Positions 10,785 to 19,728 of a stretch of 64,000 bases of DNA are shown piece by piece. A model generated the notes under the pieces. It was not told where the DNA came from. It was given only the letters and a program-made list of their open reading frames with translations, and did no database searches. Source of the stretch: Comamonadaceae bacterium M7527 (GTDB lineage: Bacteria > Pseudomonadota > Gammaproteobacteria > Burkholderiales > Burkholderiaceae_C); assembly GCA_021044545.1 (NCBI GenBank), contig CP087990.1:2301301-2365300 (forward strand), written 5' to 3'. Both the position numbers and the translations under genes were made by a program. Position 1 is the first letter of the stretch, and every line of letters begins with the position of its first letter.

Positions 10785-11166
10785 TGAGTTAAAAGGTGCC
10801 GTCTCACGGCACTGGTGCATCGGTCTGCCTTTGGTGGTTACCTTGGGCCAGTCTTAGACCGATCAGTTTGGGTGTTTGAGTGGCGAGACTGTTGGTTTGA
10901 AGCCTTCGCTTACCCGCAGCATTGTGCTGCCGTCCGGGCGACTGGTGGCCCAAGACTTGTCCATTATCAGCGTTTTTAGAGGCTTGACGTTGGCAAATAC
11001 GAGGCCAGCTGATCATTGTGTTGTGCAAAGACCACGGCCAGCAGCGCGGCAAAGGCCTGCAAATTCTCACCAAGCTTTAAGTGGGCTGGCTTATAGCTGG
11101 GATAATAGGCGGTTTGGCCGTTGGTCAATATCGTGTTTGATTGTTTGTTTAGTTGGGATAAGTTGC
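10785..11166. other. Divergent intergenic region, rhlE / ettA
   Basis: No gene recognised in 382 bases. A hairpin GTGCCG-TCTCA-CGGCAC (10796-10812) would lie in the rhlE 5' leader, ending 11 bases before its ATG. A GATAAT hexamer at 11101 is a possible -10 for ettA, with no good -35. The frame upstream of ettA happens to be open from 10876 but has no family similarity and no ribosome site. Confidence 0.6.
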
Positions 11167-12831
11167 ATGGCACAGTATGTTTTTTCTATGAATCGGGTGG
11201 GCAAAACTGTGCCGCCCAAGCGTCAGATTTTGAAGGACATCTCGCTGAGCTTTTTGCCTGGCGCCAAGATTGGTGTCTTGGGCTTGAACGGCTCTGGCAA
11301 GTCCACGCTGCTCAAAATCATGGCCGGCATTGACAAGGAAATAGAGGGCGAAGCCATTGCCATGCCGGGCATTCGCATTGGCTATTTGCCCCAGGAGCCA
11401 GAGCTGGACCCTGAACACAACGTACGCCAGGCCGTAGAAAGCGGTATGGGTGAAGTGCTGGAGGCCAAAGCGCGTCTGGATGCCGTGTACGCGGCCTATG
11501 CGGAAGAAGACGCCGACTTTGATGCCTTGGCCGCAGAGCAGGCACAGCTGGAAGCCATCATTGCGACAGCGGGTGGTGCTGATAGTGAGCACTTACTTGA
11601 AATTGCGGCTGACGCCTTGCGCCTGCCCGCTTGGGACGCCATCATTGGCCACTTGTCTGGCGGTGAAAAGCGCCGTGTGGCCTTGTGCCGCCTGCTGCTG
11701 TCCAAGCCTGACATGTTGTTGTTAGACGAGCCTACCAACCACCTGGACGCCGAAAGTGTGGAGTGGCTTGAGCAATTTTTGGCCCGCTTTTCTGGCACTG
11801 TGGTGGCCATTACCCACGACCGTTACTTTCTGGACAACGCGGCCGAATGGATTTTGGAATTGGACCGCGGACGCGGCATTCCCTACAAGGGCAACTACTC
11901 GCTGTGGCTGGAGCAAAAAGAGGCGCGCCTGGAGCAAGAGCAGCGCACGGAAGACGCCCGCACCAAGGCCATGAAAAAGGAATTGGAATGGGTACGCCAA
12001 AACCCCAAGGGCAGGCAAGCCAAGAGCAAGGCGCGTTTGGCGCGCTTTGAGGAGCTGTCTGATTACGAATACCAAAAACGCAACGAAACCCAGGAAATCT
12101 TTATCCCCGTGGCCGAGCGTTTGGGCACTGAGGTGATTGAGTTTACGGGCGTGTCCAAGTCATTTGGTGATCGCGTGCTGATTGACGACCTGAGCTTTAA
12201 AGTGCCTGCCGGCGCGATCGTAGGCATTATTGGTCCCAACGGTGCTGGTAAATCAACGCTATTCAAGTTGATTCGCGGTATAGAGCAGCCTGACAGCGGC
12301 GACATCAAAACCGGTCAAACGGTACAAGTGGCTTTTGTAGACCAAAGCCGCGAGGATTTGGACGACAGTAAAACGGTGTGGGAAGACATCTCTGGCGGCC
12401 TGGACATGATCACTGTGGGCAAGTTCCAAATGCCCAGCCGTGCTTACTGCGGTCGCTTCAACTTCAGCGGCGGCGACCAGCAAAAACGCGTGGGCAACTT
12501 GTCTGGTGGTGAGCGTGGACGCTTGCACTTGGCCAAAACCTTGGCTGAAGGCGGCAACTTGTTGTTACTGGACGAGCCATCTAACGACTTAGACGTAGAA
12601 ACCCTGCGCTCACTCGAAGACGCGTTGTTGGAGTTTGCGGGCTGTGCCATGGTGATTTCTCACGATCGCTGGTTCCTGGACCGCATTGCCACGCATATTC
12701 TGGCGTGCGAGGGCGACTCTAAGTGGGTGTTCTTTGATGGCAACTACCATGAGTACGAAGCGGACAAGGTGAAGCGCTTGGGTGCCGAGGGCGCCAAGCC
12801 ACAGCGTATTCGCTACAAGGCTTTGAAGTAA
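11167..12831 (+). CDS. ettA: Energy-dependent translational throttle protein EttA (ABC-F)
   Basis: 554 residues from ATG 11167, the canonical EttA length. The start MAQYVFSMNRVGKTVPPKR is the family N-terminus. Two ABC cassettes are present: Walker A GLNGSGKST and GPNGAGKST, signatures LSGGEKRRVALCRLL and LSGGERGRLHLAKTL, Walker B LLLDEPTNHLDAES and LLLDEPSNDLDVET. The arm insertion lies in cassette 1 and the linker (KKELEWVRQNPKGRQAKSKA) between cassettes. EttA binds the ribosomal E site and gates entry into elongation according to ATP/ADP ratio. Cytoplasmic, no membrane segments. Confidence 0.97.
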   Translation: MAQYVFSMNRVGKTVPPKRQILKDISLSFLPGAKIGVLGLNGSGKSTLLKIMAGIDKEIEGEAIAMPGIRIGYLPQEPELDPEHNVRQAVESGMGEVLEAKARLDAVYAAYAEEDADFDALAAEQAQLEAIIATAGGADSEHLLEIAADALRLPAWDAIIGHLSGGEKRRVALCRLLLSKPDMLLLDEPTNHLDAESVEWLEQFLARFSGTVVAITHDRYFLDNAAEWILELDRGRGIPYKGNYSLWLEQKEARLEQEQRTEDARTKAMKKELEWVRQNPKGRQAKSKARLARFEELSDYEYQKRNETQEIFIPVAERLGTEVIEFTGVSKSFGDRVLIDDLSFKVPAGAIVGIIGPNGAGKSTLFKLIRGIEQPDSGDIKTGQTVQVAFVDQSREDLDDSKTVWEDISGGLDMITVGKFQMPSRAYCGRFNFSGGDQQKRVGNLSGGERGRLHLAKTLAEGGNLLLLDEPSNDLDVETLRSLEDALLEFAGCAMVISHDRWFLDRIATHILACEGDSKWVFFDGNYHEYEADKVKRLGAEGAKPQRIRYKALK

Positions 12832-12836
12832 ACGCC

Positions 12837-13388
12837 ATGCACGACGTAGAAGCGGTTAGGGCGCACACGCTGCATTGGCTGGAGCAGGCCGTGATCGGCT
12901 TAAACCTGTGCCCGTTTGCCAAAGCGGTTTACAACAAGGGGCAGGTGCGCGTGGTGGTGAGCAGTGCCAGGCACTTGGACGGTTTTCTAGACGAGTTAGA
13001 CGCGGAGCTCTTGCTGCTGCGCGACACGCCCGCAGCAGAGGTAGACACCACCCTGGTGGTGCACCCAGGTCTGTTCCCGGATTTTCTGGTGTTCAACGAC
13101 TTCCTCAATATTGTGGACGACGTGGTGGCCGAGCACGAGCTGGAAGGCGTGGTGCAAGTGGTGCCGTTTCACCCCGAATTTCTATTCGGCGGTGAAGACG
13201 AGGCTGACATGAGCCATTACACCAACCGCGCGCCTTTCCCCATGTTGCACTTGCTACGCGAAGACAGCTTGTCTGCCGCGATAGATGCGCATGGCGACAC
13301 AGAGGCCATACCCGAGCGCAACAAGGCCGTGCTGCGTGAGCTGGGGCTACAGGGCTGGCGCAAGTTGATGATGGCCAGCGCGAACTGA
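12837..13388 (+). CDS. DUF1415 family protein
   Basis: 183 residues. The N-terminal WLEQAVIGLNLCPFAKAVYNKG with its Cys-Pro-Phe, then TTLVVHPGLFPDFLVFNDFL, VVPFHPEFLFGG and the YTNRAPFPMLHLLRE motif identify DUF1415. No biochemical function is established for the family. It is five bases after ettA and probably co-transcribed. No signal peptide or membrane helix. Confidence 0.9.
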   Translation: MHDVEAVRAHTLHWLEQAVIGLNLCPFAKAVYNKGQVRVVVSSARHLDGFLDELDAELLLLRDTPAAEVDTTLVVHPGLFPDFLVFNDFLNIVDDVVAEHELEGVVQVVPFHPEFLFGGEDEADMSHYTNRAPFPMLHLLREDSLSAAIDAHGDTEAIPERNKAVLRELGLQGWRKLMMASAN

Positions 13389-13422
13389 CCACCAGACAAC
13401 TGCTGCAACGCTGCAACGCTGC

Positions 13423-13463
13423 AAAAAAAAGCCGCTGCACTCGTGAGAGCCAGCGGCTTTTTT
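13423..13463. terminator. Bidirectional terminator between DUF1415 and rne
   Basis: Stem GCCGCTG/CAGCGGC (13431-13437 with 13451-13457), 13-base loop, eight A on the left and six T on the right. Works for both converging transcripts. Just before it, AACGCTGC-type units repeat (13401-13422). Confidence 0.9.
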
Positions 13464-13501
13464 GATGCCAAGCCCTTTGCAGGGCTTAGGCCTTATCGCA
13501 A

Positions 13502-16438
13502 TTACTGCTTGTCAAACGGCATGGCCATTTGAGACAGATCGCGCTTGGTCTCTACCAGTACCAGCGGGCCGTGGTCCACCACAACCGCTGGCACGCGCTC
13601 ACGTGGCACGTGTACAGGCTTGGGCTCCGCAGCGATGGCGGCTTGCGCTTGCGCGATTTTGTCCGCATCGGAGTTCACCCAAGTCAGGCCAGAGCCGGCA
13701 GCGATGGCGCTCATGGCGTCAATGGCCAAGGTGTAGTTGCCAATACTGGGCATACGCTTGCCAGCCTCTGATGCAGCTACAGGTGCGGCTGCAGGTGAGC
13801 TTGCAGGTGCAGGTACAACCGCTGCTGGTGCAGCAGCTGGTGTAGCCAAGACTTGCTCGGCAGCGGCCTGTTGTGGCTCATCTTCTTGCGCCTGGCTGTT
13901 GTCAGCTGCTGCGTTGTTGCCTTCGCCAGCGTTGTCACCATCATCACGGCGGCGGCGGTCGCGTCCGTAACGATCACGGCTGCGACGCTCACGTGGCTGG
14001 CGTTCGGCCTGCTCGTGGGCTGGTGCGCTGGCCTGGTCTGTCTCGCCTGTTTGTACGTCAGTCGATTGCTCAGTGGCTGTAACAGAAGAATCCGTATCAG
14101 CCGCGGGGCGGTTGAAGTAGCTGTAGCTAGGCGTTTCGTTGGCTGCGCTGGCAGAGTTCAACGTGTTGGTGGCGTTGTCGTGTGCGGCTGCATCAGCAGA
14201 TGATTGCTCGTTGCCCTGGCTAGTCGCCGCTGCGCTGCGCTCATCTGATTGCTCGCTGCGGTTGCGGTCACTGCCACGGCGTGCTCCGCGTTCACCACGC
14301 TCGCCACGTTCACGCCTGGGCGCGCGTGGCTTGTTGTCAGCGTCTACGCTGGCGTCTGTACTGGTGACGTTGGCGTTGTCAGCAAAGCCATTGTGTTGCT
14401 CGGCGTTGCCGGTGCCTTCGGCACGATCGTTGCGGTTGCGTGTGCGACCGCCACGTTCGCCACGACCTTGGCGTTCACCACGCTCTCCACGCTCACTGCG
14501 TTCGGCTGTGTCGCCGTCTGCTGCGCGCGGTCCGCGGTTGCGGCCGCGTGCAGCGCGAGATCCTTCGCCCTCGCTGCGTTCGCCACGGCCACCGCGCGCA
14601 CCACGTGCGCCGCGCTCGCCGCGTTCACCTCGACCTGAGCGCTCACCTTTGGCGCCGTTTTTGTCTGCGTCTTTGCCGTTGCGCGTGTGCGGCTTTTTTG
14701 TAGTGGTGGCGGCGTCTTTGCCAAAGCCCAGCAAGCCCATGATCCAGTCCACAAAGCCACCACTTGCACCTGCAGTTGCAGCTTTGGCGGCAGGCTTTTG
14801 CGCTTTGGCCGGCGCAGCAACTGGCGCGGGCATGGGTTCATCGCGCAGTACGCCCTTGATGATGGGCTCTTGCTTGTTAGCGCGTTCCTGGCTGCGGCGT
14901 GTCACGGTGGCTACGTCGTCTACTTCTTCGGCCAAGGTGTAGCTGGCTTGCAAGTTGTCCAGGCGGGTGTCGTCGTGCTTTAGGCGTTCCAACTTGTACT
15001 GTGGTGTGTCCAGTGACTTGTTGGGCACCAGCAGCACGTGAATGCGCTGTTGCAGTTCAATTTTGGTAATCTCTGTGCGCTTCTCATTCAACAAGAAGCT
15101 GGCTACTTCGACGGGCACTTGCACCAACACAGCAGCGGTGTTGTCCTTCATGGACTCTTCCTGAATGATGCGCAAAATTTGCAGCGCAGAGCTCTCTGTG
15201 TCGCGAATGTGGCCAGAGCCACCGCAGCGTGGGCATGGAATGGATGCACCCTCACTCAGCGCTGGGCGCAGGCGTTGGCGGCTCATTTCAAGCAAGCCAA
15301 ACTTGCTGATAGAGCCAAACTGCACACGCGCACGGTCTTGACGCAAGGCGTCGCGCAAGCGGTTTTCAACGTCGCGACGGTTGCGCGCTTCGTCCATGTC
15401 GATAAAGTCGATCACGATGAGGCCAGCCAGGTCGCGCAGCCGTGCTTGACGTGCCACTTCTTCAGCGGCTTCCAAGTTGGTGCGTGTGGCGGTCTCTTCA
15501 ATGGCGCCGCCTTTGATGGCGCGCGCTGAGTTCACGTCAACCGAGACCAGGGCTTCAGTGTGGTCTATGACGATGGCGCCGCCACTGGGCAGCTGCACGG
15601 TACGGGCGTAGGCCGACTCGATTTGGTGCTCAATCTGGAAGCGTGAGAACAACGGTGTGTCGTCGCTGTAGCGCTTCACGCGGTGACCGTGCTCGGGCAT
15701 CACATAGTTCATGAACTGATGTGCTTGCTCGTAGATGTCGTCGGTGTCTATGAGGATTTCACCGATATCGCTGTTGAAGTAGTCGCGAATGGCGCGTATG
15801 ACCAGGCTGGATTCCTGGTAAATCAAGAACGCGCCTTTGCCATTGGTGGTGGCACCGTCTACAGCGGTCCACAACTTGAGCAGGTAGTTCAAGTCCCACT
15901 GCAGCTCTTCAGGCGCACGGCCAATACCAGCGGTGCGCGCGATGATGCTCATACCGTTGGGGTATTCGAGCTGATCAAGCGCGGCCTTCAGTTCTTGGCG
16001 GTCTTCACCTTCAATACGGCGGCTAACGCCGCCGCCACGTGGGTTGTTGGGCATTAGCACCACATAGCGCCCAGCCAGGCTGATGAATGTGGTGAGCGCT
16101 GCGCCCTTGTTGCCGCGCTCTTCCTTCTCGACTTGCACCACCAGGGTTTGACCCTCTTTGATGACGTCTTGAATGCGTGCTTGGCTGATAGATACGCCAG
16201 AGGCAAAGTATTGCTTGGAGATTTCTTTAAAGGGCAGGAAACCGTGGCGATCTTCGCCGTAGTCGACAAAGCAGGCTTCTAGCGATGGTTCAACGCGTGT
16301 GACAACAGCTTGGTAAATATTGCCCTTGCGTTGTTCGCGGCCTTCAATTTCGATTTCGTAGTCAAGTAGTTTTTGGCCCTCAACAATGGCCAAGCGGCGC
16401 TCCTCGGTTTGAGTCGCGTTAATGAGCATCCGTTTCAT
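13502..16438 (-). CDS. rne: Ribonuclease E
   Basis: 978 residues from ATG 16438, which has an AGGA ribosome site; the frame is open 37 codons further up but without similarity. N-terminal half is catalytic: MKRMLINATQTEERRLAIVE, S1 domain (GNIYQAVVTRVEPSLEACFV), 5' sensor and DNase I-like region with catalytic Asp in VSVDVNSARAIKGG and DFIDMDEARNRRDVE, then the Zn-link CPRCGGSGHIRD. The C-terminal half is Arg/Gly/Glu- and Asn-rich, low in complexity, expected to be disordered and to bind RNA and partner enzymes. It initiates mRNA decay and processes rRNA and tRNA. Long open frames on the opposite strand are compositional shadows. Confidence 0.97.
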   Translation of the reverse strand: MKRMLINATQTEERRLAIVEGQKLLDYEIEIEGREQRKGNIYQAVVTRVEPSLEACFVDYGEDRHGFLPFKEISKQYFASGVSISQARIQDVIKEGQTLVVQVEKEERGNKGAALTTFISLAGRYVVLMPNNPRGGGVSRRIEGEDRQELKAALDQLEYPNGMSIIARTAGIGRAPEELQWDLNYLLKLWTAVDGATTNGKGAFLIYQESSLVIRAIRDYFNSDIGEILIDTDDIYEQAHQFMNYVMPEHGHRVKRYSDDTPLFSRFQIEHQIESAYARTVQLPSGGAIVIDHTEALVSVDVNSARAIKGGAIEETATRTNLEAAEEVARQARLRDLAGLIVIDFIDMDEARNRRDVENRLRDALRQDRARVQFGSISKFGLLEMSRQRLRPALSEGASIPCPRCGGSGHIRDTESSALQILRIIQEESMKDNTAAVLVQVPVEVASFLLNEKRTEITKIELQQRIHVLLVPNKSLDTPQYKLERLKHDDTRLDNLQASYTLAEEVDDVATVTRRSQERANKQEPIIKGVLRDEPMPAPVAAPAKAQKPAAKAATAGASGGFVDWIMGLLGFGKDAATTTKKPHTRNGKDADKNGAKGERSGRGERGERGARGARGGRGERSEGEGSRAARGRNRGPRAADGDTAERSERGERGERQGRGERGGRTRNRNDRAEGTGNAEQHNGFADNANVTSTDASVDADNKPRAPRRERGERGERGARRGSDRNRSEQSDERSAAATSQGNEQSSADAAAHDNATNTLNSASAANETPSYSYFNRPAADTDSSVTATEQSTDVQTGETDQASAPAHEQAERQPRERRSRDRYGRDRRRRDDGDNAGEGNNAAADNSQAQEDEPQQAAAEQVLATPAAAPAAVVPAPASSPAAAPVAASEAGKRMPSIGNYTLAIDAMSAIAAGSGLTWVNSDADKIAQAQAAIAAEPKPVHVPRERVPAVVVDHGPLVLVETKRDLSQMAMPFDKQ

Positions 16439-17017
16439 GATGCAGTTCCTTTTCAAGCACAGTCTGACCCAAATGGGTCCAAAGCCATGAATGAGCGGCG
16501 GGCAACACAAACGTCGGGTGGAATTGCCGGAGAGCAGCAGTTGAACCATGTTGGCCGGTGTGCACTAGGGTGCGTACGGGCCTGATATCAGCCTGCGCGT
16601 AGGCGCGTGACAATCAAATCGCTTGGTGACGCTATGGGTCCAAGCCGGTCTTGTTGTCTCAAGCAGCTTCTTGCATGCCAGCTGCTTGATAAGGTATTCC
16701 GTCGTTAGGGTTTGCGTGTCCGGTACACATTCCCAAAGCTGGTGTGCTGCGGTGTAGCGCGGCGAGCTCATGCGTAGCTGAGTCATTCAAGCCGCGTAGA
16801 CCGAACTCACGCTCACAAGCAGTGGTAGGCAACGCTGCGTCTTTTTGACCGGTTGCCAGCGCTTGGGCGCTTGGCTTTGTTTGGTCAAACTTTTGGTGGT
16901 GATTTAAAGCGTTAAAAAATCAAACACTTAAAAGCTTCTTTGGACGCAGCGCTATTATAGGGGACGCTTGCCACCAATGGGTGTTTTTATGCAAGTTCGC
17001 TGCAAAAGGTTACCTCA
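16439..17017. other. Divergent intergenic region, rne leader and rluC promoter
   Basis: 579 bases without a gene. It should hold the rne 5' untranslated region, including a perfect 10-bp inverted repeat at 16659-16689, and the rluC promoter. TATTAT at 16953-16958 is the best -10 candidate for rluC; its -35 is poor. No tRNA cloverleaf seen. Confidence 0.6.
16659..16689 (-). promoter_or_regulatory. Hairpin in the rne 5' leader
   Basis: TCAAGCAGCT (16659-16668), 11-base loop, AGCTGCTTGA (16680-16689): a perfect 10-bp stem about 220 bases upstream of the rne ATG. In Escherichia coli the long rne leader has hairpins through which RNase E regulates its own mRNA; a similar role here is inference. 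There is no T run, so it is not a terminator. Confidence 0.55.
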
Positions 17018-18007
17018 GTGCAAGAAGCCATACGTTATTTGACCGTTGATGAATCTGGCCAAGACCAGCGTTTAGACAACTTTTTGTTTAAACATTTGAA
17101 GGGTGTGCCTAAAACCCACGTTTACCGCATTATTCGCTCTGGGGAAGTGCGTCGCAACAAGGCCAGAGTGCAGGCCGATACGCGTTTGGCCCAAGGGGAC
17201 GAATTGCGCATTCCCCCAATACGCTTGTCCGAGCGCACACCAGACAGCCCACAGCAACTCGCTGGTACAGATATATCGGATGCTGCGCCGCCAAAGTCAC
17301 TTCCTGTATTGTTTGAGGACGATGAGTTTTTTGCAATCAACAAACCAGCCGGTATTGCGGTGCATGGTGGCAGTGGTGTGGCTTTTGGCGTGATTGAGCA
17401 GTTGCGTCGTGTTCGCCCACAAGCCAAATATTTGGAGCTGGTGCATCGTTTAGACAGGGAAACCAGCGGCATTTTATTGATTGCCAAGAAAAAACGCGCA
17501 CAAACAGCACTGCAAGATCAATTCAGGGCCAGGCAAACCGGCAAGGTTTATTTGACTTTGGTGAAAGGTGCATGGCAAAAGCCTCAGCACACGATTGATG
17601 CTTCTTTACAAAAATTCAATTTAAGCAATGGTGAGCGCCGTGTGCGGGTAGTGGCCAAAGACCATGCCGATGCCATGGCCAGTTTGAGTTTGGTGAAGTT
17701 GCTAAAGGTGCATGCCCCAAGCGCATTGACGCAACCGCACAGCAGCAGCTTGTTGGCCGTTACTATCAAGACAGGCCGTACCCATCAAATACGCGTGCAC
17801 ATGGCGCATGCGGGGCACGTGATTGCTGGCGATGATAAATATGGTGATTTTGATTGGAACAAGCAGCTACAGGCTGCTGGCTTAAAACGCATGTTTTTAC
17901 ATGCGTGGCGTTTGCAGTTACGCCACCCGGTAAGCGGCGAGGCCATGCAGTTGCAATGTGAATTGCCGCCTGAGTTGCTGCCGTGGGCAAAAGGTGATTC
18001 GCCCTGA
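17018..18007 (+). CDS. rluC: 23S rRNA pseudouridine synthase RluC
   Basis: 329 residues from a GTG at 17018. N-terminal S4 RNA-binding domain (RLDNFLFKHLKGVPKTHVYR, then SGEVRRNKARV), followed by the RluA-family catalytic domain: FFAINKPAGIAVHGGSG, LVHRLDRETSGILLIAKK with catalytic Asp at residue 146, and KTGRTHQIRVHMAHAGHVI. RluC modifies positions 955, 2504 and 2580 (E. coli numbering) of 23S rRNA. Being divergent from rne, as in many proteobacteria, favours RluC over RluD. Confidence 0.93.
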   Translation: MQEAIRYLTVDESGQDQRLDNFLFKHLKGVPKTHVYRIIRSGEVRRNKARVQADTRLAQGDELRIPPIRLSERTPDSPQQLAGTDISDAAPPKSLPVLFEDDEFFAINKPAGIAVHGGSGVAFGVIEQLRRVRPQAKYLELVHRLDRETSGILLIAKKKRAQTALQDQFRARQTGKVYLTLVKGAWQKPQHTIDASLQKFNLSNGERRVRVVAKDHADAMASLSLVKLLKVHAPSALTQPHSSSLLAVTIKTGRTHQIRVHMAHAGHVIAGDDKYGDFDWNKQLQAAGLKRMFLHAWRLQLRHPVSGEAMQLQCELPPELLPWAKGDSP

Positions 18008-18100
18008 CAGCCTATTACGGCTGCATTATCTTGTAATCATGAGAAGCAAATGCGTGAAAGATTATGGATTGTCAATAACCACGGTTAATTCACGGTTTAT

Positions 18101-18130
18101 TTGATATATAAATTTCTTTCAGATTAGAAT
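18101..18130 (+). promoter_or_regulatory. Sigma-70-type promoter for the H-NS family gene
   Basis: TTGATA (18101-18106), 18-base spacer, TAGAAT (18125-18130), in a markedly AT-rich stretch (about 18030-18165). The ribosome site AGGAG follows at 18155. AT-rich promoters of this kind are often bound by H-NS itself. Confidence 0.55.
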
Positions 18131-18165
18131 AATGTACATTGTCATTTATTAATTAGGAGTAAATT

Positions 18166-18471
18166 ATGGCTTCATATGAAGAGTTGCGCGCACAAGCTGA
18201 AGCGCTAATGGCGCAGGCTGAGCAAGTACGCAAAGAAGAAATTGCCTCTGTGATTGCGGGTATCAAAGCAACCATGAAGCAATACAACATCAGCGCCGCC
18301 GACTTAGGCATCGCTGGTGGCCCGCGCAAAGTGCGTGTTGCCAAAACACCAGGCGTGGTCAAGTACCGTGGCCCCAATGGCGAAACGTGGGCCGGCGGCC
18401 TGGGTAGAAAGCCTCAGTGGGTGCGCAACATCATTGACGCTGGGCGTAACATTGAAGAATTCAAGGTCTGA
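18166..18471 (+). CDS. H-NS family nucleoid-associated protein
   Basis: 101 residues with an AGGAG ribosome site five bases before the ATG. An N-terminal coiled coil (about 3-45, Ala/Glu/Gln-rich) gives oligomerisation. The C-terminal DNA-binding motif KYRGPNGETWAGGLGRKPQW (about 65-84) is a variant of the H-NS consensus Y-R-[DN]-P-x-x-G-x-T-W-[ST]-G-R-G-R-x-P-x-W; the usual arginine before G-R-x-P is replaced (AGGLGRKPQW). It silences AT-rich DNA. Monocistronic, with its own promoter and terminator. Genomes of this group carry several such paralogues. Confidence 0.93.
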   Translation: MASYEELRAQAEALMAQAEQVRKEEIASVIAGIKATMKQYNISAADLGIAGGPRKVRVAKTPGVVKYRGPNGETWAGGLGRKPQWVRNIIDAGRNIEEFKV

Positions 18472-18489
18472 AGAGCCTTGTTCGTCGCC

Positions 18490-18521
18490 AACCACCTCAT
18501 GCGAGTGAGGTGGTTTTTTTT
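18490..18521 (+). terminator. Rho-independent terminator after the H-NS family gene
   Basis: Perfect 10-bp stem AACCACCTCA/TGAGGTGGTT (18490-18499 with 18506-18515), six-base loop, then a run of eight T ending at 18521. Confidence 0.93.
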
Positions 18522-18561
18522 CGTCCAAGCATTGAGGTGATGCTTGGTGGACAATGCACGC

Positions 18562-19254
18562 ATGACAGACACAAACGCTTACAGCAACACCAATTACCGT
18601 CAGTTTGACCTTATTGCGTTTGACTGGGACGGCACGCTGTACGACTCTACAGCCGCCATTACCCATGCGATTCAGGCTTCTGTGGTGGACTTGGGCTATG
18701 CCCAGCCCAGCAAAGAGCAAGCCTCTTATGTGATTGGCTTGGGCTTGATGCAGGCCTTGGCCCATGCTGCCCCCGATGTTCCGCAAGACCGCTACGCCGA
18801 GCTGGGGCAGCGCTACCGCCATCATTTTTCCAAGGCCTTGGCCGACCTCAACCTGTTTGACGGCGTGTTGCCCATGCTGCACGCGCTGAAAGCCACTGGC
18901 GTGAAGTTGGCCGTTGCCACCGGCAAGTCGCGCAGCGGCCTTACCGAGGTGTTGCAAACCATGGACTTGCGCGGCGTTTTTGACGACTCGCGCACAGCCG
19001 ACGAGACAACTGGCAAGCCTGACCCTCACATGCTCTACGAGCTGATGAGTAGCTTGGGGGTGGGACCCGAGCGCGTGTTGATGGTGGGGGACACAAGCCA
19101 TGATTTGCGCATGGCCAATAACGCCGGTTGTGCGAGTTTGGGTGTGAGTTTTGGTGCACATGACCAAGCCAGCCTGGACGCCTGCAAGCCGCTGGCCGTG
19201 GTGCACAGCGTTAGTGAAATGCACCAGTGGTTGCTGGCGCGTCTATCAGGCTAG
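18562..19254 (+). CDS. HAD-IA phosphatase, phosphoglycolate phosphatase-like
   Basis: 230 residues from ATG 18562. Motif I IAFDWDGTLYDSTAAI, motif II KLAVATGKSRSGL, motif III Lys in ETTGKPDPHMLYELM, motif IV VLMVGDTSHDLRMANNAGC, and the helical cap between motifs I and II. It is Gph-like, but the tryptophan in DWDGTLYDS is typical of the branch that sits near rluC in Burkholderiales, whose substrate is unproven. The Rieske-type gene starts three bases downstream, so they form an operon. Confidence 0.88.
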   Translation: MTDTNAYSNTNYRQFDLIAFDWDGTLYDSTAAITHAIQASVVDLGYAQPSKEQASYVIGLGLMQALAHAAPDVPQDRYAELGQRYRHHFSKALADLNLFDGVLPMLHALKATGVKLAVATGKSRSGLTEVLQTMDLRGVFDDSRTADETTGKPDPHMLYELMSSLGVGPERVLMVGDTSHDLRMANNAGCASLGVSFGAHDQASLDACKPLAVVHSVSEMHQWLLARLSG

Positions 19255-19257
19255 TCA

Positions 19258-19646
19258 ATGACTGACCCAGTACCACACAAGCCTGAGCAGTGGCTGGAGT
19301 TGTGTGACAGCGCAGCCCTGACAGACGGCGGCTTGGCGGTTGGCTTTGAGGTGCTTTATCAGTCACAGGCCTGCCGCGCATTTGCCATTCGCTTCGAGGG
19401 CCAGGCCAGGGCTTATCTCAACCGCTGCACGCACGTCGCCATGGAGATGGATTGGGTGCCAGACCGCTTTTTTCAAACGACCGCCAGTGGTTGCTGTGCG
19501 CCACACACGGCGCAACGCATCACCCCTTGACAGGCGCTTGTGTGGGGGGACCTTGCAGCGGTGGCCTCACAGCTGTTGAGCTGCTTGAGCACGGCGGCAA
19601 AGTGTATTGGCGGTCACAATACGACTTGCTGCCAGTTGTTTTCTGA
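19258..19646 (+). pseudogene. Rieske [2Fe-2S] protein, frameshifted near 19470-19478
   Basis: The first cluster motif (RCTHVAMEMDWVPDRFF) is in the frame from ATG 19258, and the second (WLLCATHGATHHPLTGACVG) is in the next frame, ending at 19646. Adding one base in the run of six T or three A at 19468-19477 joins them as DRFFQNDRQWLLCATHG, giving about 130 residues with both Cys-His pairs of a Rieske ferredoxin. As written, the first frame stops at 19528-19530 and the product lacks the second pair of ligands, so it could not hold a cluster. Its place between a HAD phosphatase and sppA is the usual one in this family of bacteria. Confidence 0.85.
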
Positions 19647-19728
19647 GCCGCCTGGCCAATGCTAGCGCTTGGCAAACTCTTTACCGCCATCACGATTCAA
19701 GCCTATTGCCATGACCAAGGACAACTCC

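Noticed and set aside
10876..11166. 97-codon upstream extension of ettA
   Set aside because: EttA of canonical length starts at 11167; the extension has no similarity.
14139..14942. 267-codon open frame on the + strand opposite rne
   Set aside because: It is rich in Arg, Ser and Pro and mirrors the Arg/Gly/Glu-rich RNase E tail; no ribosome site and no family resemblance.
18304..19224. 306-codon reverse frame opposite the H-NS family and phosphatase genes
   Set aside because: It runs through the H-NS terminator and is opposite two clear genes; His/Gln-rich composition is typical of antisense shadows.
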